Of a DNA stretch of 64,000 nt, positions 1 through 9,656 are shown one piece after another. Made by a program: the position numbers and the translations under genes. Source of the stretch: Glycomyces artemisiae (GTDB lineage Bacteria; Actinomycetota; Actinomycetes; Mycobacteriales; Micromonosporaceae); contig NZ_PVTJ01000001.1 of the NCBI RefSeq assembly GCF_003002955.1, positions 124,001-188,000 of the forward strand, given 5' to 3'. Every line of letters begins with the position of its first letter. Position 1 is the first letter of the stretch. The notes beneath the pieces were generated by a model. The model saw only the letters and a program-made list of their open reading frames with translations, was not told where the DNA came from and did no database searches.

Positions 1-1
1 G

Positions 2-574
2 AACATCGCGCTGCTGCACTACGCGGACGGCGAGAAGCGCTACATCCTGGCCCCCAAGGGGATCAAGCAGGGTGACACCATCGAGAACGGCCCGGGCGCG
101 GACATCAAGCCCGGCAACTCGCTGGAGCTGCGCCACATCCCGGTCGGTACGACGGTCCACGCGGTGGAGCTCAAGCCCGGCGGCGGCGCCGCTCTGGGCC
201 GCTCCGCGGGCGCCTCGATCCAGCTCCTCGCCCGTGAAGGCAAGTACGCGCACCTGCGCATGCCGTCCGGCGAGATCCGCCTGGTCCAGGTCACCTGCCG
301 CGCCTCCGTCGGCGAGGTCGGCAACGCCGAGCAGGGCAACATCAACTGGGGCAAGGCCGGCCGCATGCGCTGGAAGGGCTGGCGCCCGACCGTCCGCGGT
401 GTCGTCATGAACCCGGTCGACCACCCGCACGGTGGTGGCGAGGGCCGCACGTCCGGTGGCCGCCACCCGGTGAACCCGCAGGGCAAGCCCGAGGGTCGCA
501 CCCGGAAGAAGAACCACCCGACCGACCGGCTCATCGTGCGCCGTCGCCACGCCAACCGGAAGCGGGGTAAGTAA
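2..574 (+). CDS. rplB: 50S ribosomal protein L2, 5' truncated by window edge
   Basis: C-terminal 190 residues of ribosomal protein L2, which binds 23S rRNA near the peptidyl transferase centre. The frame is already open at base 2 and reads [20 protein letters not shown], so the start lies outside the window. The L2 core is present, and the highly conserved [14 protein letters not shown] segment lies close to the C-terminus, which ends in a basic tail. The rpsS start follows 3 nt after the stop, as expected in the S10 operon. Confidence 0.98.
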   Translation, partial: NIALLHYADGEKRYILAPKGIKQGDTIENGPGADIKPGNSLELRHIPVGTTVHAVELKPGGGAALGRSAGASIQLLAREGKYAHLRMPSGEIRLVQVTCRASVGEVGNAEQGNINWGKAGRMRWKGWRPTVRGVVMNPVDHPHGGGEGRTSGGRHPVNPQGKPEGRTRKKNHPTDRLIVRRRHANRKRGK

Positions 575-577
575 GCC

Positions 578-859
578 ATGGCTCGCAGCCTCAAGAAGGG
601 CCCGTTCGTCGACGACCACCTGCAGAAGAAGGTGGACGTCGCCGTCGAGACCAAGAGCAAGAACGTCATCAAGACCTGGTCGCGCCGTTCGACGATCACC
701 CCGGACTTCATCGGGCTGACCTTCGGCGTCCACGACGGTCGCAAGCACGTTCCGGTCTACGTCACGGAGAACATGGTCGGGCACAAGCTCGGCGAGTTCG
801 CCCCGACCCGCACGTTCCGCGGGCACGAGAAGGACGACCGGAAGAGCCGTCGCCGCTAG
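578..859 (+). CDS. rpsS: 30S ribosomal protein S19
   Basis: S19, a 93-residue protein of the 30S head that contacts S13 and the A-site tRNA region. It begins [15 protein letters not shown] and has the family core [21 protein letters not shown], ending in a basic tail. Length is normal for the family. It lies between rplB and rplV in standard S10-operon order. Confidence 0.98.
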   Translation: MARSLKKGPFVDDHLQKKVDVAVETKSKNVIKTWSRRSTITPDFIGLTFGVHDGRKHVPVYVTENMVGHKLGEFAPTRTFRGHEKDDRKSRRR

Positions 860-895
860 GCCACGGGTTTGAGAAACGAACGAAGGATTAGAACG

Positions 896-1369
896 ATGGC
901 AACAGTGGAGCAGGAGGCTCCGAAGGCGCGCGCGGTGGCGCGGTACGTCCGCGTAGCACCCCGCAAGGCGCGCCGCGTCGTCGACCTCGTGCGTGGTCTG
1001 CCCGTGGACGAGGCCCTGACGACCCTGGAGTTCGCGCCGTTCAGCGCGGCCGAGGTCGTCTACAAGGTCATCGCTTCGGCTCAGGCGAACGCCGAGAACA
1101 ACCTCGGTCTGGACCCGGAATCGCTCCTGGTGTCCGAGATCAAGGTCGACGAGGGCCCGACCATGCGCCGGTACCGTCCGCGCGCCCACGGTCGCGCCTA
1201 CCGGATCAACAAGCGCACCAGCCACATCACCGTGGTGGTCGAGTCCGTCCAGGCCAAGGGCTCCAGCGCCGCTCCGTCGGTGCGCCGCCCCAAGGCCGCC
1301 GCCGCTCCGAAGCCGGTCGAGGCCGACGCGGAGTCCACCGAGAACGCTGAGAAGGAGGAGACCGCCTAA
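896..1369 (+). CDS. rplV: 50S ribosomal protein L22
   Basis: L22 (157 aa), which lines the peptide exit tunnel. The conserved body starts at [20 protein letters not shown] and includes the loop [24 protein letters not shown] chose the ATG at 896, about 11 nt after an AAGGA box, over an upstream in-frame start that would add nine unconserved residues. The last 40 or so residues form an Ala/Pro/Lys/Glu-rich extension beyond the usual 110-115 aa, as is common in Actinobacteria. The stop shares a base with the rpsC start (TAATG). Confidence 0.97.
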   Translation: MATVEQEAPKARAVARYVRVAPRKARRVVDLVRGLPVDEALTTLEFAPFSAAEVVYKVIASAQANAENNLGLDPESLLVSEIKVDEGPTMRRYRPRAHGRAYRINKRTSHITVVVESVQAKGSSAAPSVRRPKAAAAPKPVEADAESTENAEKEETA

Positions 1370-2178
1370 TGGGTCAGAAAATCCACCCGCACGGGTACCG
1401 CCTCGGCATCAGCGCCGACTGGACCTCGCGTTGGTACGCCGACAAGGAGTACGCCGAGTACGTCGGCGAGGACGTCAAGATCCGCAAGCTCATGACCCAG
1501 GGTCTGGAGCGCGCCGGGATCAGCAAGGTCGACATCGAGCGCACCCGCGAGCGGGTCCGCGTCGACATCCACACCGCCCGCCCGGGCATCGTCATCGGCC
1601 GCAAGGGCGCCGAGGCCGATCGTCTGCGCGGCAACCTGGAGAAGCTGACCGGCAAGCAGGTGCAGCTGAACATCATCGAGGTCAAGAACCCCGACATCGA
1701 TGCGCAGCTCGTCGCCCAGGGCGTCGCGGAGCAGCTGTCCAGCCGTGTGAACTTCCGTCGCGCGATGCGCAAGGCCATCCAGTCGGCCATGCGCAACCCG
1801 ACCGTGAAGGGCATCAAGGTGCAGTGCTCGGGCCGCCTCGGCGGCGCCGAGATGTCCCGTTCCGAGCAGTACCGCGAGGGCCAGGTCCCGCTGCACACGC
1901 TGCGCGCGAACATCGACTACGGCCTGTTCGAGGCCGCCACGACCTTCGGCCGCATCGGCGTGAAGGTGTGGATCTACAAGGGTGAGGCCACGCTCAAGGA
2001 GCAGGCCGAGCAGGTGCAGCGTCGTCGCGACGCCGGAGGCGACCGCGGTGGACGCGGCGGCCGCGGCGGTGCCGGCGGGGGTGCCCGTGGCGGACGCGGC
2101 CGTGGTGGCCGCGGGGCCGCCGCTCAGCCTGCGGAGGCCGCTGCCGCCGCGCCCGCCACTGAGAAGCAGGAGGGCTAA
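1369..2178 (+). CDS. rpsC: 30S ribosomal protein S3 with RGG-rich C-terminal tail
   Basis: S3 (269 aa), a mRNA-entry protein of the 30S subunit. It begins [14 protein letters not shown] and contains the KH domain ([16 protein letters not shown], near residues 64-80) and the S3 C-terminal domain ([17 protein letters not shown]). After about residue 225 there is an unusual glycine/arginine tail with repeated RGG/GRGG units, then an Ala-rich end; E. coli S3 stops near residue 233. The start overlaps the rplV stop by one base, suggesting translational coupling. Confidence 0.98.
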   Translation: MGQKIHPHGYRLGISADWTSRWYADKEYAEYVGEDVKIRKLMTQGLERAGISKVDIERTRERVRVDIHTARPGIVIGRKGAEADRLRGNLEKLTGKQVQLNIIEVKNPDIDAQLVAQGVAEQLSSRVNFRRAMRKAIQSAMRNPTVKGIKVQCSGRLGGAEMSRSEQYREGQVPLHTLRANIDYGLFEAATTFGRIGVKVWIYKGEATLKEQAEQVQRRRDAGGDRGGRGGRGGAGGGARGGRGRGGRGAAAQPAEAAAAAPATEKQEG

Positions 2179-2183
2179 GCGAC

Positions 2184-2609
2184 ATGCTCATGCCACGGAA
2201 ACCGCCGCGCGGTTACCGGAAGCCTCACGCTCCGAAGCGCAAGGGCAAGGCCACTCGCGGCACGAAGGTCTCCTTCGGCGAGTACGGCATCCAGGCGCTG
2301 GAGCACAGCTACGTGACCAACCGCCAGATCGAGTCCGCTCGTATCGCCATGACCCGCCACATCAAGCGCGGCGGCAAGGTGTGGATCACGATCTTCCCGG
2401 ACCGTGCGATCACCAAGAAGCCCGCGGAGACCCGTCAGGGCTCCGGTAAGGGCTCGCCCGAGTTCTGGGTGGCGAACGTCAAGCCGGGCCGCGTCATGTT
2501 CGAGCTCTCGTACCCGAGCGAGGAGACGGCCCACGAGGCCCTTCAGCGGGCGATCCACAAGCTCCCGATGAAGTGCCGCATCGTCTCTCGTGAAGGGGCA
2601 GGTGAGTAG
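2184..2609 (+). CDS. rplP: 50S ribosomal protein L16
   Basis: L16 (141 aa), which contacts tRNA at the A site. The start reads [15 protein letters not shown], close to the usual L16 N-terminus, and the body contains [15 protein letters not shown] and the [16 protein letters not shown] region. Length is typical. Only 5 nt separate it from rpsC, and its TAG stop overlaps a GTG just ahead of rpmC. Confidence 0.98.
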   Translation: MLMPRKPPRGYRKPHAPKRKGKATRGTKVSFGEYGIQALEHSYVTNRQIESARIAMTRHIKRGGKVWITIFPDRAITKKPAETRQGSGKGSPEFWVANVKPGRVMFELSYPSEETAHEALQRAIHKLPMKCRIVSREGAGE

Positions 2610-2611
2610 TG

Positions 2612-2845
2612 ATGGCTACTGGTATCGACACCGGTGAGCTGCGCGAGCTCAACGAGAAGGAACTCCAGGCGAAGCTCGTGGAGAAGAAGGAAGAGCTGTT
2701 CAACCTGCGGGTCCGGAACGCCACCGGCCAGCTGGAGAACAACCACGAGCTCGGTCTGGTCCGCAAGGAGATCGCGCGGATCTACACCGTCATGAACGAG
2801 CGCCGGCTGGGCCTGAGCGCCGCGCCGGAGGAGGTTGAGAAGTGA
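2612..2845 (+). CDS. rpmC: 50S ribosomal protein L29
   Basis: L29 (77 aa), a two-helix protein at the exit tunnel that helps dock signal recognition particle and trigger factor. The core reads [21 protein letters not shown] followed by the second helix [21 protein letters not shown]. An in-frame GTG immediately upstream (2609) overlaps the rplP stop and could be the true start; I prefer the ATG. The stop overlaps the rpsQ GTG start. Confidence 0.97.
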   Translation: MATGIDTGELRELNEKELQAKLVEKKEELFNLRVRNATGQLENNHELGLVRKEIARIYTVMNERRLGLSAAPEEVEK

Positions 2846-3111
2846 GCGAGGAAACTCAGACTCGCGGTCGGCGCAAGGTGCTTGAGGGCCTGGTCGTCGG
2901 CGACAAGATGGACAAGACCGCTGTCGTCGAGGTCGAGGACCGCAAGAAGCACTCGCTGTACGGCAAGGTCATCAAGTCCAACAAGAAGTACAAGGCTCAC
3001 GACGAGAACAACGAGGCCGGCATCGGCGACCGCGTCACCATCATGGAGACGCGCCCGCTGTCGAAGACCAAGCGGTTCCGCATCGTCGAGATCCTTGAGA
3101 AGGCGAAGTAG
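2842..3111 (+). CDS. rpsQ: 30S ribosomal protein S17
   Basis: S17 (89 aa), an early 30S assembly protein with an OB fold. The family core is visible as [37 protein letters not shown] and [14 protein letters not shown]. It starts with GTG inside the rpmC stop (GTGA overlap), which couples the two. Confidence 0.97.
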   Translation: MSEETQTRGRRKVLEGLVVGDKMDKTAVVEVEDRKKHSLYGKVIKSNKKYKAHDENNEAGIGDRVTIMETRPLSKTKRFRIVEILEKAK

Positions 3112-3123
3112 GGGGATCGGGAC

Positions 3124-3489
3124 GTGATTCAGCAAGAGTCGCGGCTCAAGGTCGCCGACAACACCGGTGCGCGGGAGATCCTGTGCATCCGGGTGCTCGG
3201 CGGCTCCGGCCGACGCTACGCCGGTATCGGTGACACGATCGTGGCCTCCGTCAAGGACGCCACCCCGGGTGCCGGGGTGAAGAAGGGCGACGTCGTCAAG
3301 GCCGTCATCGTCCGCACGGTCAAGGAGACGCGCCGTCCCGACGGCACGTACATCAAGTTCGACGAGAACGCCGCCGTCCTCGTCAAGGACGGCGAACCGC
3401 GAGGGACCCGCATCTTCGGGCCGGTCGCCCGCGAACTGCGCGACAAGCAGTTCATGAAGATCATCTCCCTCGCACCGGAGGTGCTGTAA
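3124..3489 (+). CDS. rplN: 50S ribosomal protein L14
   Basis: L14 (121 aa), at the subunit interface (bridge B8). The sequence [19 protein letters not shown] is nearly the family consensus, and the end [20 protein letters not shown] is also canonical. GTG start, 12 nt after rpsQ. Length is as expected. Confidence 0.98.
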   Translation: MIQQESRLKVADNTGAREILCIRVLGGSGRRYAGIGDTIVASVKDATPGAGVKKGDVVKAVIVRTVKETRRPDGTYIKFDENAAVLVKDGEPRGTRIFGPVARELRDKQFMKIISLAPEVL

Positions 3490-3492
3490 GAG

Positions 3493-3807
3493 ATGAAGAT
3501 CAAGAAGGGCGACCGAGTCCGCGTCATCGCGGGCAAGGACAAGGGCGCCGAGGGCCTGGTGCTGGAGGCGTACCCCGACCGCGAGCGCGTGCTCGTCGAG
3601 GGTGTCAACCGCATCACCAAGCACACCAAGGCCGGCCAGACGGCGCGCGGTTCGCGGACGGGTGGCATCGTCACCCAGGAAGCCGCGATCCACGTGTCGA
3701 ACGTGCAGGTGCTCGACGCCGACAACCAGCCGACCCGCGTCGGCTACCGGTTCGGCGACGACGGCCGCAAGGTCCGCATTTCGAAGCGGACGGGTAAGGA
3801 CCTGTAA
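3493..3807 (+). CDS. rplX: 50S ribosomal protein L24
   Basis: L24 (104 aa), an initiator of 50S assembly. It has a KOW motif at the start ([17 protein letters not shown]) and the following [12 protein letters not shown] and [16 protein letters not shown] segments. Only 3 nt from rplN; the stop overlaps the rplE start (TAATG). Confidence 0.97.
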   Translation: MKIKKGDRVRVIAGKDKGAEGLVLEAYPDRERVLVEGVNRITKHTKAGQTARGSRTGGIVTQEAAIHVSNVQVLDADNQPTRVGYRFGDDGRKVRISKRTGKDL

Positions 3808-4376
3808 TGACTGACGTTGCAGAGAAGATCGAGCCCCGGCTGAAGGAGACCTACCGCTCCGACATCCGCCCGGCGCTCCAGGACCAGTTCAAGTACGCGA
3901 ACATCCACCAGATCCCCGGTCTGACCAAGATCGTGGTGAACATGGGTGTCGGCGAGGCCGCGCGCGACTCGAAGCTCATCAACGGCGCCCTGGCCGACCT
4001 GGCCACGATCACCGGCCAGAAGCCGCTCGTGCGGCTGGCCAAGAAGTCGATCGCGCAGTTCAAGCTGCGCGAGGGCCAGGCGATCGGCGCGAAGGTGACC
4101 CTCCGCGGCGACCGCATGTGGGAGTTCCTCGACCGCCTGCTGGCGATCGCGCTGCCGCGCATCCGCGACTTCCGCGGGCTCTCGGACCAGCAGTTCGACG
4201 GCAACGGGAACTACACCTTCGGTCTCACGGAGCAGTCCGTGTTCCCCGAGATCGACCAGGACAAGATCGACCGGGTTCGCGGCATGGACATCACCCTGGT
4301 GACCACCGCGAAGACCGACGACGAAGGCCGGGCGTTCCTGAAGCTGCTCGGCTTCCCGTTCAAGGAGAACGACTAA
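3807..4376 (+). CDS. rplE: 50S ribosomal protein L5
   Basis: L5 (189 aa), part of the 5S rRNA complex with L18. Conserved stretches are [21 protein letters not shown], a [20 protein letters not shown] loop and [20 protein letters not shown]. Length is normal. The start is fused to the rplX stop, and the stop is fused to the next start, so rplX-rplE-rpsN are tightly coupled. Confidence 0.98.
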   Translation: MTDVAEKIEPRLKETYRSDIRPALQDQFKYANIHQIPGLTKIVVNMGVGEAARDSKLINGALADLATITGQKPLVRLAKKSIAQFKLREGQAIGAKVTLRGDRMWEFLDRLLAIALPRIRDFRGLSDQQFDGNGNYTFGLTEQSVFPEIDQDKIDRVRGMDITLVTTAKTDDEGRAFLKLLGFPFKEND

Positions 4377-4561
4377 TGGCGAAGAAAGCCCTCATCGCGA
4401 AGGCCAAGCGGAAGCCGAAGTTCGCCGTGCGCGCCTACACCCGCTGCCAGAAGTGCGGTCGGCCGAAGGCCGTCTACCGCAAGTTCGGCCTGTGCCGCGT
4501 CTGCGTGCGCGACATGGCCCACGCGGGTGAACTCCCGGGCGTCCACAAGGCTTCCTGGTAA
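4376..4561 (+). CDS. rpsN: 30S ribosomal protein S14, zinc-binding type
   Basis: S14 of the short zinc-ribbon (C+) class (61 aa). Two CxxC pairs, CQKCG and CRVC, can bind one zinc ion, followed by the typical FREMAH-like segment [18 protein letters not shown]. Actinobacteria often also carry a zinc-free S14 under Zur control elsewhere; none is visible here. It overlaps the rplE stop by one base. Confidence 0.97.
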   Translation: MAKKALIAKAKRKPKFAVRAYTRCQKCGRPKAVYRKFGLCRVCVRDMAHAGELPGVHKASW

Positions 4562-4645
4562 CTCCAGGCCCATAGCTCCGATCGCCACAGGCCCCGCCGC
4601 GCTCCACAAGGCGGGGAACCGGGGTGAGAAAGGTAAACAACGCTA

Positions 4646-5053
4646 ATGACAATGACCGACCCGATCGCAGACATGCTGACCCGTCTGCGGAACGCCAACC
4701 AGGCCTACCACGACACGCTGTCGATGCCGCACTCCAAGATGAAGGCCTCCATCGCGGAGGTCCTCAAGCAGGAGGGCTACATCGCCGACTGGCGCGCCGA
4801 GGAGCCTGAAGAGGGCAAAGTCGGCAAGACCCTGGTCATCGACCTGAAGTTCGGCGAGCGCCGCGAGCGGTCCCTTGCGGGCCTGCGCCGCGTCTCGAAG
4901 CCGGGCCTGCGGGTCTACGCCAAGTCCACTGAGCTGCCGCGCGTCCTCGGCGGCCTGGGTGTGGCCATCGTGTCCACGTCCCAGGGCCTGCTGACGGACC
5001 GCCAGGCTCGCAAGCGCGGCGTGGGCGGCGAAGTCATCGCCTACGTCTGGTAG
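4646..5053 (+). CDS. rpsH: 30S ribosomal protein S8
   Basis: S8 (135 aa), a central 30S assembly protein and, in E. coli, the autogenous repressor of the spc operon. The start [18 protein letters not shown] is canonical (a second ATG two codons on is possible), and the end contains the [22 protein letters not shown] signature. An 84-nt gap precedes it, the longest between genes in this ribosomal block. Confidence 0.98.
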   Translation: MTMTDPIADMLTRLRNANQAYHDTLSMPHSKMKASIAEVLKQEGYIADWRAEEPEEGKVGKTLVIDLKFGERRERSLAGLRRVSKPGLRVYAKSTELPRVLGGLGVAIVSTSQGLLTDRQARKRGVGGEVIAYVW

Positions 5054-5069
5054 CAGGAGGGTATTAAGC

Positions 5070-5609
5070 ATGTCCCGCATTGGGAAGCAGCCGATTCTGG
5101 TGCCCTCCGGCGTCGACGTCAAGATCGATGGCGCGACGGTGACCGTGAAGGGCCCCAAGGGCCAGCTCAGCCGTGAGCTGCCCGAGCCGATCGGCATCGA
5201 GAAGAACGAGGACGGGACCGTCTCGGTCACCCGCCCGAACGACGAGCGCAAGTCCCGGGCCCTCCACGGCCTGGCGCGGAGCCTCGTCAACAACATGGTC
5301 GTCGGCGTCTCCGAGGGGTACAAGAAGTCCCTGGAGATCAACGGCACCGGTTACCGGGCGCAGGCCAAGGGCAAGGGCGTGGAGATGAGCCTCGGCTTCT
5401 CCCACACCATCCAGGTCGACGCCCCGGAGGGCATCTCGTTCACCGTCGAGAAGCCGACCCTGCTGCACGTCGAGGGCATCGACAAGCAGCTCGTCGGCCA
5501 GGTCGCGTCGAACATCCGTCGTCTGCGCCCGCCGGAGCCCTACAAGGGCAAGGGCGTCAAGTACGTCGACGAGCGCATCCGCCGCAAGGCCGGGAAGGCA
5601 GGCAAGTAA
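5070..5609 (+). CDS. rplF: 50S ribosomal protein L6
   Basis: L6 (179 aa), near the factor-binding site of the 50S subunit. It shows both L6 repeats, starting [17 protein letters not shown] and ending with the signature [24 protein letters not shown]. An AGGAGG box sits about 8 nt before the ATG. The stop overlaps the rplR start. Confidence 0.98.
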   Translation: MSRIGKQPILVPSGVDVKIDGATVTVKGPKGQLSRELPEPIGIEKNEDGTVSVTRPNDERKSRALHGLARSLVNNMVVGVSEGYKKSLEINGTGYRAQAKGKGVEMSLGFSHTIQVDAPEGISFTVEKPTLLHVEGIDKQLVGQVASNIRRLRPPEPYKGKGVKYVDERIRRKAGKAGK

Positions 5610-6004
5610 TGGCGAGCAAACTCGAAAACCGCCGCCCGTCCGGCTCGATCTCCGAGCGCCGCCGGATCGGCAAGAACCGCCGCCACTTCCGCGGTCGCAA
5701 GAAGATCAACGGCACGGCCGCCCAGCCGCGCCTCGCGGTCTTCCGTTCCTCGAAGCACATCGTGGCCCAGGTCATCGACGACGTGCAGGGCCACACGCTG
5801 GCCGCCGCGTCGACGGTGGAGCCCGGTCTGCGCGCCTTCGAGGGCGACAAGACCGCGAAGGCCAAGGAGGTCGGCAAGCTGGTCGCCGAGCGCGCCAAGG
5901 CCGCCGGCGTCGAGGCCGTGGTCTTCGACCGCGGCGGCGTCAAGTACCACGGCCGCGTCGCGGCCCTGGCCGACGCCGCCCGTGAGGCCGGTCTGAAGTT
6001 CTAG
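5609..6004 (+). CDS. rplR: 50S ribosomal protein L18
   Basis: L18 (131 aa), which binds 5S rRNA. Conserved features are [19 protein letters not shown] and the C-terminal [28 protein letters not shown]. It is the last ribosomal gene before a strong terminator. In the standard spc operon rpsE should come next; here it is 23.3 kb away. Confidence 0.98.
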   Translation: MASKLENRRPSGSISERRRIGKNRRHFRGRKKINGTAAQPRLAVFRSSKHIVAQVIDDVQGHTLAAASTVEPGLRAFEGDKTAKAKEVGKLVAERAKAAGVEAVVFDRGGVKYHGRVAALADAAREAGLKF

Positions 6005-6019
6005 TCCGCTAGGACCTGC

Positions 6020-6056
6020 AAGCCGGGCCGGAGCATTCGCTCCGGCCCGGCTTTTG
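6020..6056 (+). terminator. Intrinsic terminator after rplR
   Basis: A perfect 14-bp stem (AAGCCGGGCCGGAG / CTCCGGCCCGGCTT) with a 6-nt loop, ending in a short T run. It closes the first part of the ribosomal operon and separates it from the inserted genes. Confidence 0.9.
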
Positions 6057-6134
6057 TGGTGTCTGGGGTGATTTGGGCGGCCCCGGGGAGGGGGCGGGCG
6101 CGGGGGCCGGGACGGCCTGAGCGACCATGGGCGG

Positions 6135-7934
6135 GTGCGTCCGGTGAAGCTCTCCCGAAAGACCGTGCTCCTGTCCAGCGTCACGGCCGCGTTCGCGGTC
6201 GTCGGCGGGGGAGCGGTGATCGCCGAGGCCACCGCGGACCGCGAGGTCGAGCCCGAGGGGGACGAGCCGGTGGAGGAGACGACCGCGGACCCGGTGGGGG
6301 AGCTGCTCGCGTCGATGTCCTTGGAGGACAAGGTCGGCCAGCTGTTCATGGTGTACGTGCACGGCGAGTCGGCCGACACGGACGACCCCGACGCGGTCGC
6401 GTCGAACCGGGAGCGGCTCGGCGCCGACAACGGGGCCGCGTTCGTGGCGGCGTACCGGCCCGGCGGCGTCATCTACTTCGACTGGGCGAACGGCCTGGCC
6501 GACCCCGAGCAGATCGCGCGGCTCTCGAACGGCCTCCAGGACGCCTCGGCGGTGCCGCTGCTCATCGCCACCGATCAGGAGTACGGCTCGGTGGTGCGCA
6601 TCGGCGAGCCCGCGACGCAGTTCCCCGGCGCGATGCCGCTGGGGGCGACCCGGGACACGGGTGCAGCCGAGGAGGCCGCGCGGATCGCCGGGGCGGAATT
6701 GCGCGCGATGGGGCTGAACCACAATTTCGCGCCCGATGCGGATGTCAATGTGGACCCCGAGAACCCGGTGATCGGCGTCCGCTCGTTCGGGTCGGACCCG
6801 GACCTCGTGGCCGATTTCGCCGCTGCGCAGGTGCGCGGATACCAGGCCGGGGGCGTCGCGGTCTCGGCCAAGCACTTCCCGGGCCACGGCGACACCTCGA
6901 CCGACAGCCACGTGGGCCTGCCGGTCATCACGCACACCGCCGAGGAGTGGGAGGCGGTCGACGCGCCGCCGTTCAAGGCCGCCATCGCGGCCGGAACCGA
7001 CATGGTCATGTCCGCCCACCTGCAATTCCCCGCGCTCGACGACTCGCTCAAGCCCGCGACGCTGTCGCCGCCGATCCTCACCGGGCTGCTGCGCGAGCGG
7101 CTCGGGTTCACCGGCGTGGTCGTCACCGACGCGCTCGACATGCAGGGCGTGCGGACCGAGTTCGGCGACGACCGCGTGCCGGTGCTCGCGCTCCTGGCCG
7201 GGGCCGATCTCCTGCTCATGCCCCCGGACTTCCCCCTTGCGCACCAGGCGGTCCTCGACGCCGTCGGATCTGGGGAGCTCACCGAGGAGCGCATTGACGA
7301 ATCGGTGCGGCGCATTCTCACGCTGAAGCATTCATGCGGCATTGTGGACACTCCCGAGGTGGATGAGGGCGCCGCGGCCGACTCGGTCGGCACCGACGCG
7401 AACCGCGCCGCGGCCCAGGACATCGCCGACCGCTCGATCACGCTCCTCGCCAACGACGGCACGCTGCCGCTCGCGTCCGGCTCGGTCCTGGTCACCGGCT
7501 GGGGCGAGAACACCACCCGGATGCTCGCATCGGCCCTGAGCGCCAGCGGCTTCCAGGCCGAAGCCCACGTCACCGGCGACGAGCCCGACGCCGACGCCAT
7601 CGCGTCCGCCACGGCCGCCGCCGCGGGCCGCGACCTCGTCGTCGTCGCCACCCGCAACGTCCGCGCCGGGTCCCCGCAGGCCGACCTCGTCGCGGCGCTC
7701 CTCGACGGTGCGGCCCCGGTCGTCACCGCCGCGGTCGGCACGCCCTACGACGCCGCGCACCTGCCCGGCGCGAACGCGAGCCTCGCCGCGTACTCCTACG
7801 CCGCGCCCTCCCTTGCGGCCCTTGCCAAGGTCATCGCGGGCGCGGTCGAGCCGACCGGGACGCTCCCGGTCGACGTCCCCGCCGCCTCAGGCGACGTCCT
7901 CTACCACTTCGGCCACGGCCTCGGCTACCGCTAG
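6135..7934 (+). CDS. nagZ: Exported GH3 beta-N-acetylglucosaminidase, NagZ type
   Basis: Glycoside hydrolase family 3 enzyme (599 aa) expected to release GlcNAc from muropeptides or muro-disaccharides. The N-terminus has basic residues and a hydrophobic segment (about 9-32), so it is secreted or membrane-anchored; no lipobox is seen. The NagZ signature is clear: KHFPGHG at 246-252 followed by DSH at 257-259 (the acid/base His-Asp dyad), and a VVTDALDM motif whose first Asp (about 332) should be the nucleophile. A C-terminal alpha/beta domain follows, as in B. subtilis NagZ. The start is uncertain: GTG at 6135 or 6144. It heads the salvage cluster. Confidence 0.85.
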   Translation: MRPVKLSRKTVLLSSVTAAFAVVGGGAVIAEATADREVEPEGDEPVEETTADPVGELLASMSLEDKVGQLFMVYVHGESADTDDPDAVASNRERLGADNGAAFVAAYRPGGVIYFDWANGLADPEQIARLSNGLQDASAVPLLIATDQEYGSVVRIGEPATQFPGAMPLGATRDTGAAEEAARIAGAELRAMGLNHNFAPDADVNVDPENPVIGVRSFGSDPDLVADFAAAQVRGYQAGGVAVSAKHFPGHGDTSTDSHVGLPVITHTAEEWEAVDAPPFKAAIAAGTDMVMSAHLQFPALDDSLKPATLSPPILTGLLRERLGFTGVVVTDALDMQGVRTEFGDDRVPVLALLAGADLLLMPPDFPLAHQAVLDAVGSGELTEERIDESVRRILTLKHSCGIVDTPEVDEGAAADSVGTDANRAAAQDIADRSITLLANDGTLPLASGSVLVTGWGENTTRMLASALSASGFQAEAHVTGDEPDADAIASATAAAAGRDLVVVATRNVRAGSPQADLVAALLDGAAPVVTAAVGTPYDAAHLPGANASLAAYSYAAPSLAALAKVIAGAVEPTGTLPVDVPAASGDVLYHFGHGLGYR

Positions 7935-7954
7935 CACGTTCACCGCCACGCAAC

Positions 7955-8004
7955 GGAAAGTTATTTTCACAGGCTTGACTGTTCGTGGAACTTATCTCCA
8001 TACT
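7955..8004 (+). promoter_or_regulatory. Promoter with RpiR/MurR-like operator before the GH25 gene
   Basis: A 15-mer, GGAAAGTTATTTTCA (7955-7969), matches the palindrome TGAAA-N5-TTTCA at nine of ten arm positions. It lies 5 nt before a -35 box TTGACT (7975-7980), with a -10 candidate CATACT (7999-8004, spacer 18). The same operator-to--35 spacing recurs at 12771-12796. The binding protein is inferred, not shown. Confidence 0.6.
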
Positions 8005-8071
8005 GGGGTCCAAGTGCCAAACCAGGCACTCCCCCCATTTGTGAGATCTCCTGACAAGCAGGGAGCATCGT

Positions 8072-8845
8072 GTGAACCTCTTCGCAACCCTCCGCACCCT
8101 CAGAAGACGCCACGGACTGCGCGCAGCGGTCGTGGTCCTCCTCTCCGCGGTCATGACCGCGACCGGACTCGCCGTCGCGAGCCCGGCGCAGGCCCAGGGC
8201 CTGGCGGGCATCGACGTCTCCAACTACCAGGGCTCCATCAACTGGACCTCGGTCAAGAACGCGGGCATCCAGTTCGCCTACATCAAGGCGACCGAGGGCA
8301 CCACCTTCAAGGACGCCCGGTTCAACACCAACTACCCGGCCGCGCACGCCGCGGGCGTCATCCGCGGCGCCTACCACTTCGCGCGGCCCAACTCCTCCAC
8401 CGGCGCGGCGCAGGCGACCTACTTCGCCTCGAACGGCGGCGCCTGGTCGGCCGACAACCTCACCCTCCCCGGCGCGCTCGACCTGGAGGCCCCGCCCTCG
8501 GGCGCGGCCTGCTACGGCCTGAGCACCACCTCGATGCGCAACTGGATCACGGACTTCTACAACACGTACAAGGCCCGGACCGGACGCGACATCGTCATCT
8601 ACACGACCGCCTCGTGGTGGAACACCTGCACCGGCTCCTGGACCGGCATGGCCTCCAAGAGCCCCCTGTGGGTCGCGCACTGGGGCGCCTCGACCCCGTC
8701 GCTGCCCGCCGGATGGAACAACACCACGTGGACGTTCTGGCAGTACACGTCCACCGGGTCGGTCTCCGGCATCGCCGGGAACGTCGACCGGAACTACTTC
8801 AACGGCTCGACCGCGCGGCTCCTCGCGCTGGCGAACAACACCTAG
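8072..8845 (+). CDS. Secreted GH25 lysozyme (N-acetylmuramidase)
   Basis: Glycoside hydrolase family 25 muramidase (257 aa), which cuts the MurNAc-beta-1,4-GlcNAc bond of peptidoglycan. An N-terminal signal peptide (to about residue 41, ending ASPAQA) precedes a single catalytic domain. Asp48 in GIDVSNYQGSINW and the DxE pair Asp137/Glu139 in LDLEAPP are the family catalytic residues. The domain ends in the usual WQYTSTGSV...GNVDRNYF strand. GTG start with a GGGA box upstream. The promoter carries a putative MurR-type operator, and the amidase gene follows. Confidence 0.93.
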   Translation: MNLFATLRTLRRRHGLRAAVVVLLSAVMTATGLAVASPAQAQGLAGIDVSNYQGSINWTSVKNAGIQFAYIKATEGTTFKDARFNTNYPAAHAAGVIRGAYHFARPNSSTGAAQATYFASNGGAWSADNLTLPGALDLEAPPSGAACYGLSTTSMRNWITDFYNTYKARTGRDIVIYTTASWWNTCTGSWTGMASKSPLWVAHWGASTPSLPAGWNNTTWTFWQYTSTGSVSGIAGNVDRNYFNGSTARLLALANNT

Positions 8846-8852
8846 TGCGACG

Positions 8853-8883
8853 CGCGGGCCGGGCCCACGAGGCCCGGCCCGCG
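8853..8883 (+). terminator. GC-rich hairpin between GH25 and amidase genes
   Basis: Perfect 13-bp inverted repeat (arm GCGGGCCGGGCC) with a 5-nt loop and no T tract. It may be an attenuator that lowers expression of the downstream amidase, or an mRNA-stabilising stem. Confidence 0.5.
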
Positions 8884-8902
8884 GCGTCCCGGGAGGCAGA
8901 CC

Positions 8903-9595
8903 ATGGACGACCACCGCATCCGCCGCCGGGTCCTGTTCGGGACCGGCGCCCTGATCGCCGCCGGCGCGACCGCGTACGGCGCAACGGCCGCGCAGGCCGA
9001 ACCCGACGACTCCGTGAACAGCGACGGTTACTCAAGCAGCGCAGTCGAACCCGACATCGACGCGACGACCGTCTGGGGCGCGCGGCTCCCGAACGGCACC
9101 AACCCCGTCATCCAGGGGAGCCCCGCGAAGCTGATCGTGCACCACACGGTCGCCGCGAACACGGACGACTTCTCCCGCGCGCAGGCCCACGCCCACGCGA
9201 AGTGGGTGCAGGACCTGCACATGGACGGCAACGGCTGGCGCGACTCCGGCTACAACTTCGTGGTCAGCCGCGGCGGCTGGATCACCGAGGGCACCACCGG
9301 GAGCCTCGCGGCCCTGAGCTCCGGGCAGCGCTTCATCCAGGGCATCCACACCTCGGGCCAGAACACGACGGCCCTCGGCATCTCGAACGAGGGCGCCTAC
9401 CACGACGGCGCCGAACCGCCCGCGGCCCAATGGGAGTCGCTGGTGACGCTCTGCGCGTACGCGTGCGAGCAGTACGGCATCCCGTCGAGCGAGATCTACG
9501 GGCACATGGACTTCAACTCGACCCAGTGCCCCGGCGTCTTCCACGACCGGCTCCCGCAGCTGCGGGACGAAGTGGACGCCGCCCGCAGCTGGTAG
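8903..9595 (+). CDS. Exported PGRP/amidase_2 N-acetylmuramoyl-L-alanine amidase
   Basis: Type 2 amidase (230 aa) expected to split the amide bond between MurNAc and the stem peptide. The N-terminus RRRVLFGTGALIAAGATAYG looks like a twin-arginine (Tat) signal with AQA cleavage near residue 34. Zinc ligands by comparison with T7 lysozyme/PGRP: His in IVHHT (80-81), His201 (GHMD) and Cys209 (TQCPG), with a GYNF tyrosine between. Fold and length match the PGRP family. GGGAGG precedes the ATG. It supplies the amidase activity that AmiE provides in the B. subtilis murQ operon. Confidence 0.9.
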   Translation: MDDHRIRRRVLFGTGALIAAGATAYGATAAQAEPDDSVNSDGYSSSAVEPDIDATTVWGARLPNGTNPVIQGSPAKLIVHHTVAANTDDFSRAQAHAHAKWVQDLHMDGNGWRDSGYNFVVSRGGWITEGTTGSLAALSSGQRFIQGIHTSGQNTTALGISNEGAYHDGAEPPAAQWESLVTLCAYACEQYGIPSSEIYGHMDFNSTQCPGVFHDRLPQLRDEVDAARSW

Positions 9596-9618
9596 TGAAC
9601 CTGTAAGGCGCGCAAGCT

Positions 9619-9654
9619 GATCGCGCGCGGCGACGGTGACCGCCGCGCGCGATC
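9619..9654. terminator. Bidirectional hairpin between convergent amidase and murR genes
   Basis: A perfect 14-bp stem (GATCGCGCGCGGCG and its complement) with an 8-nt loop lies between two convergent genes. It has no T tract but probably ends transcription in both directions. Confidence 0.65.
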
Positions 9655-9656
9655 GT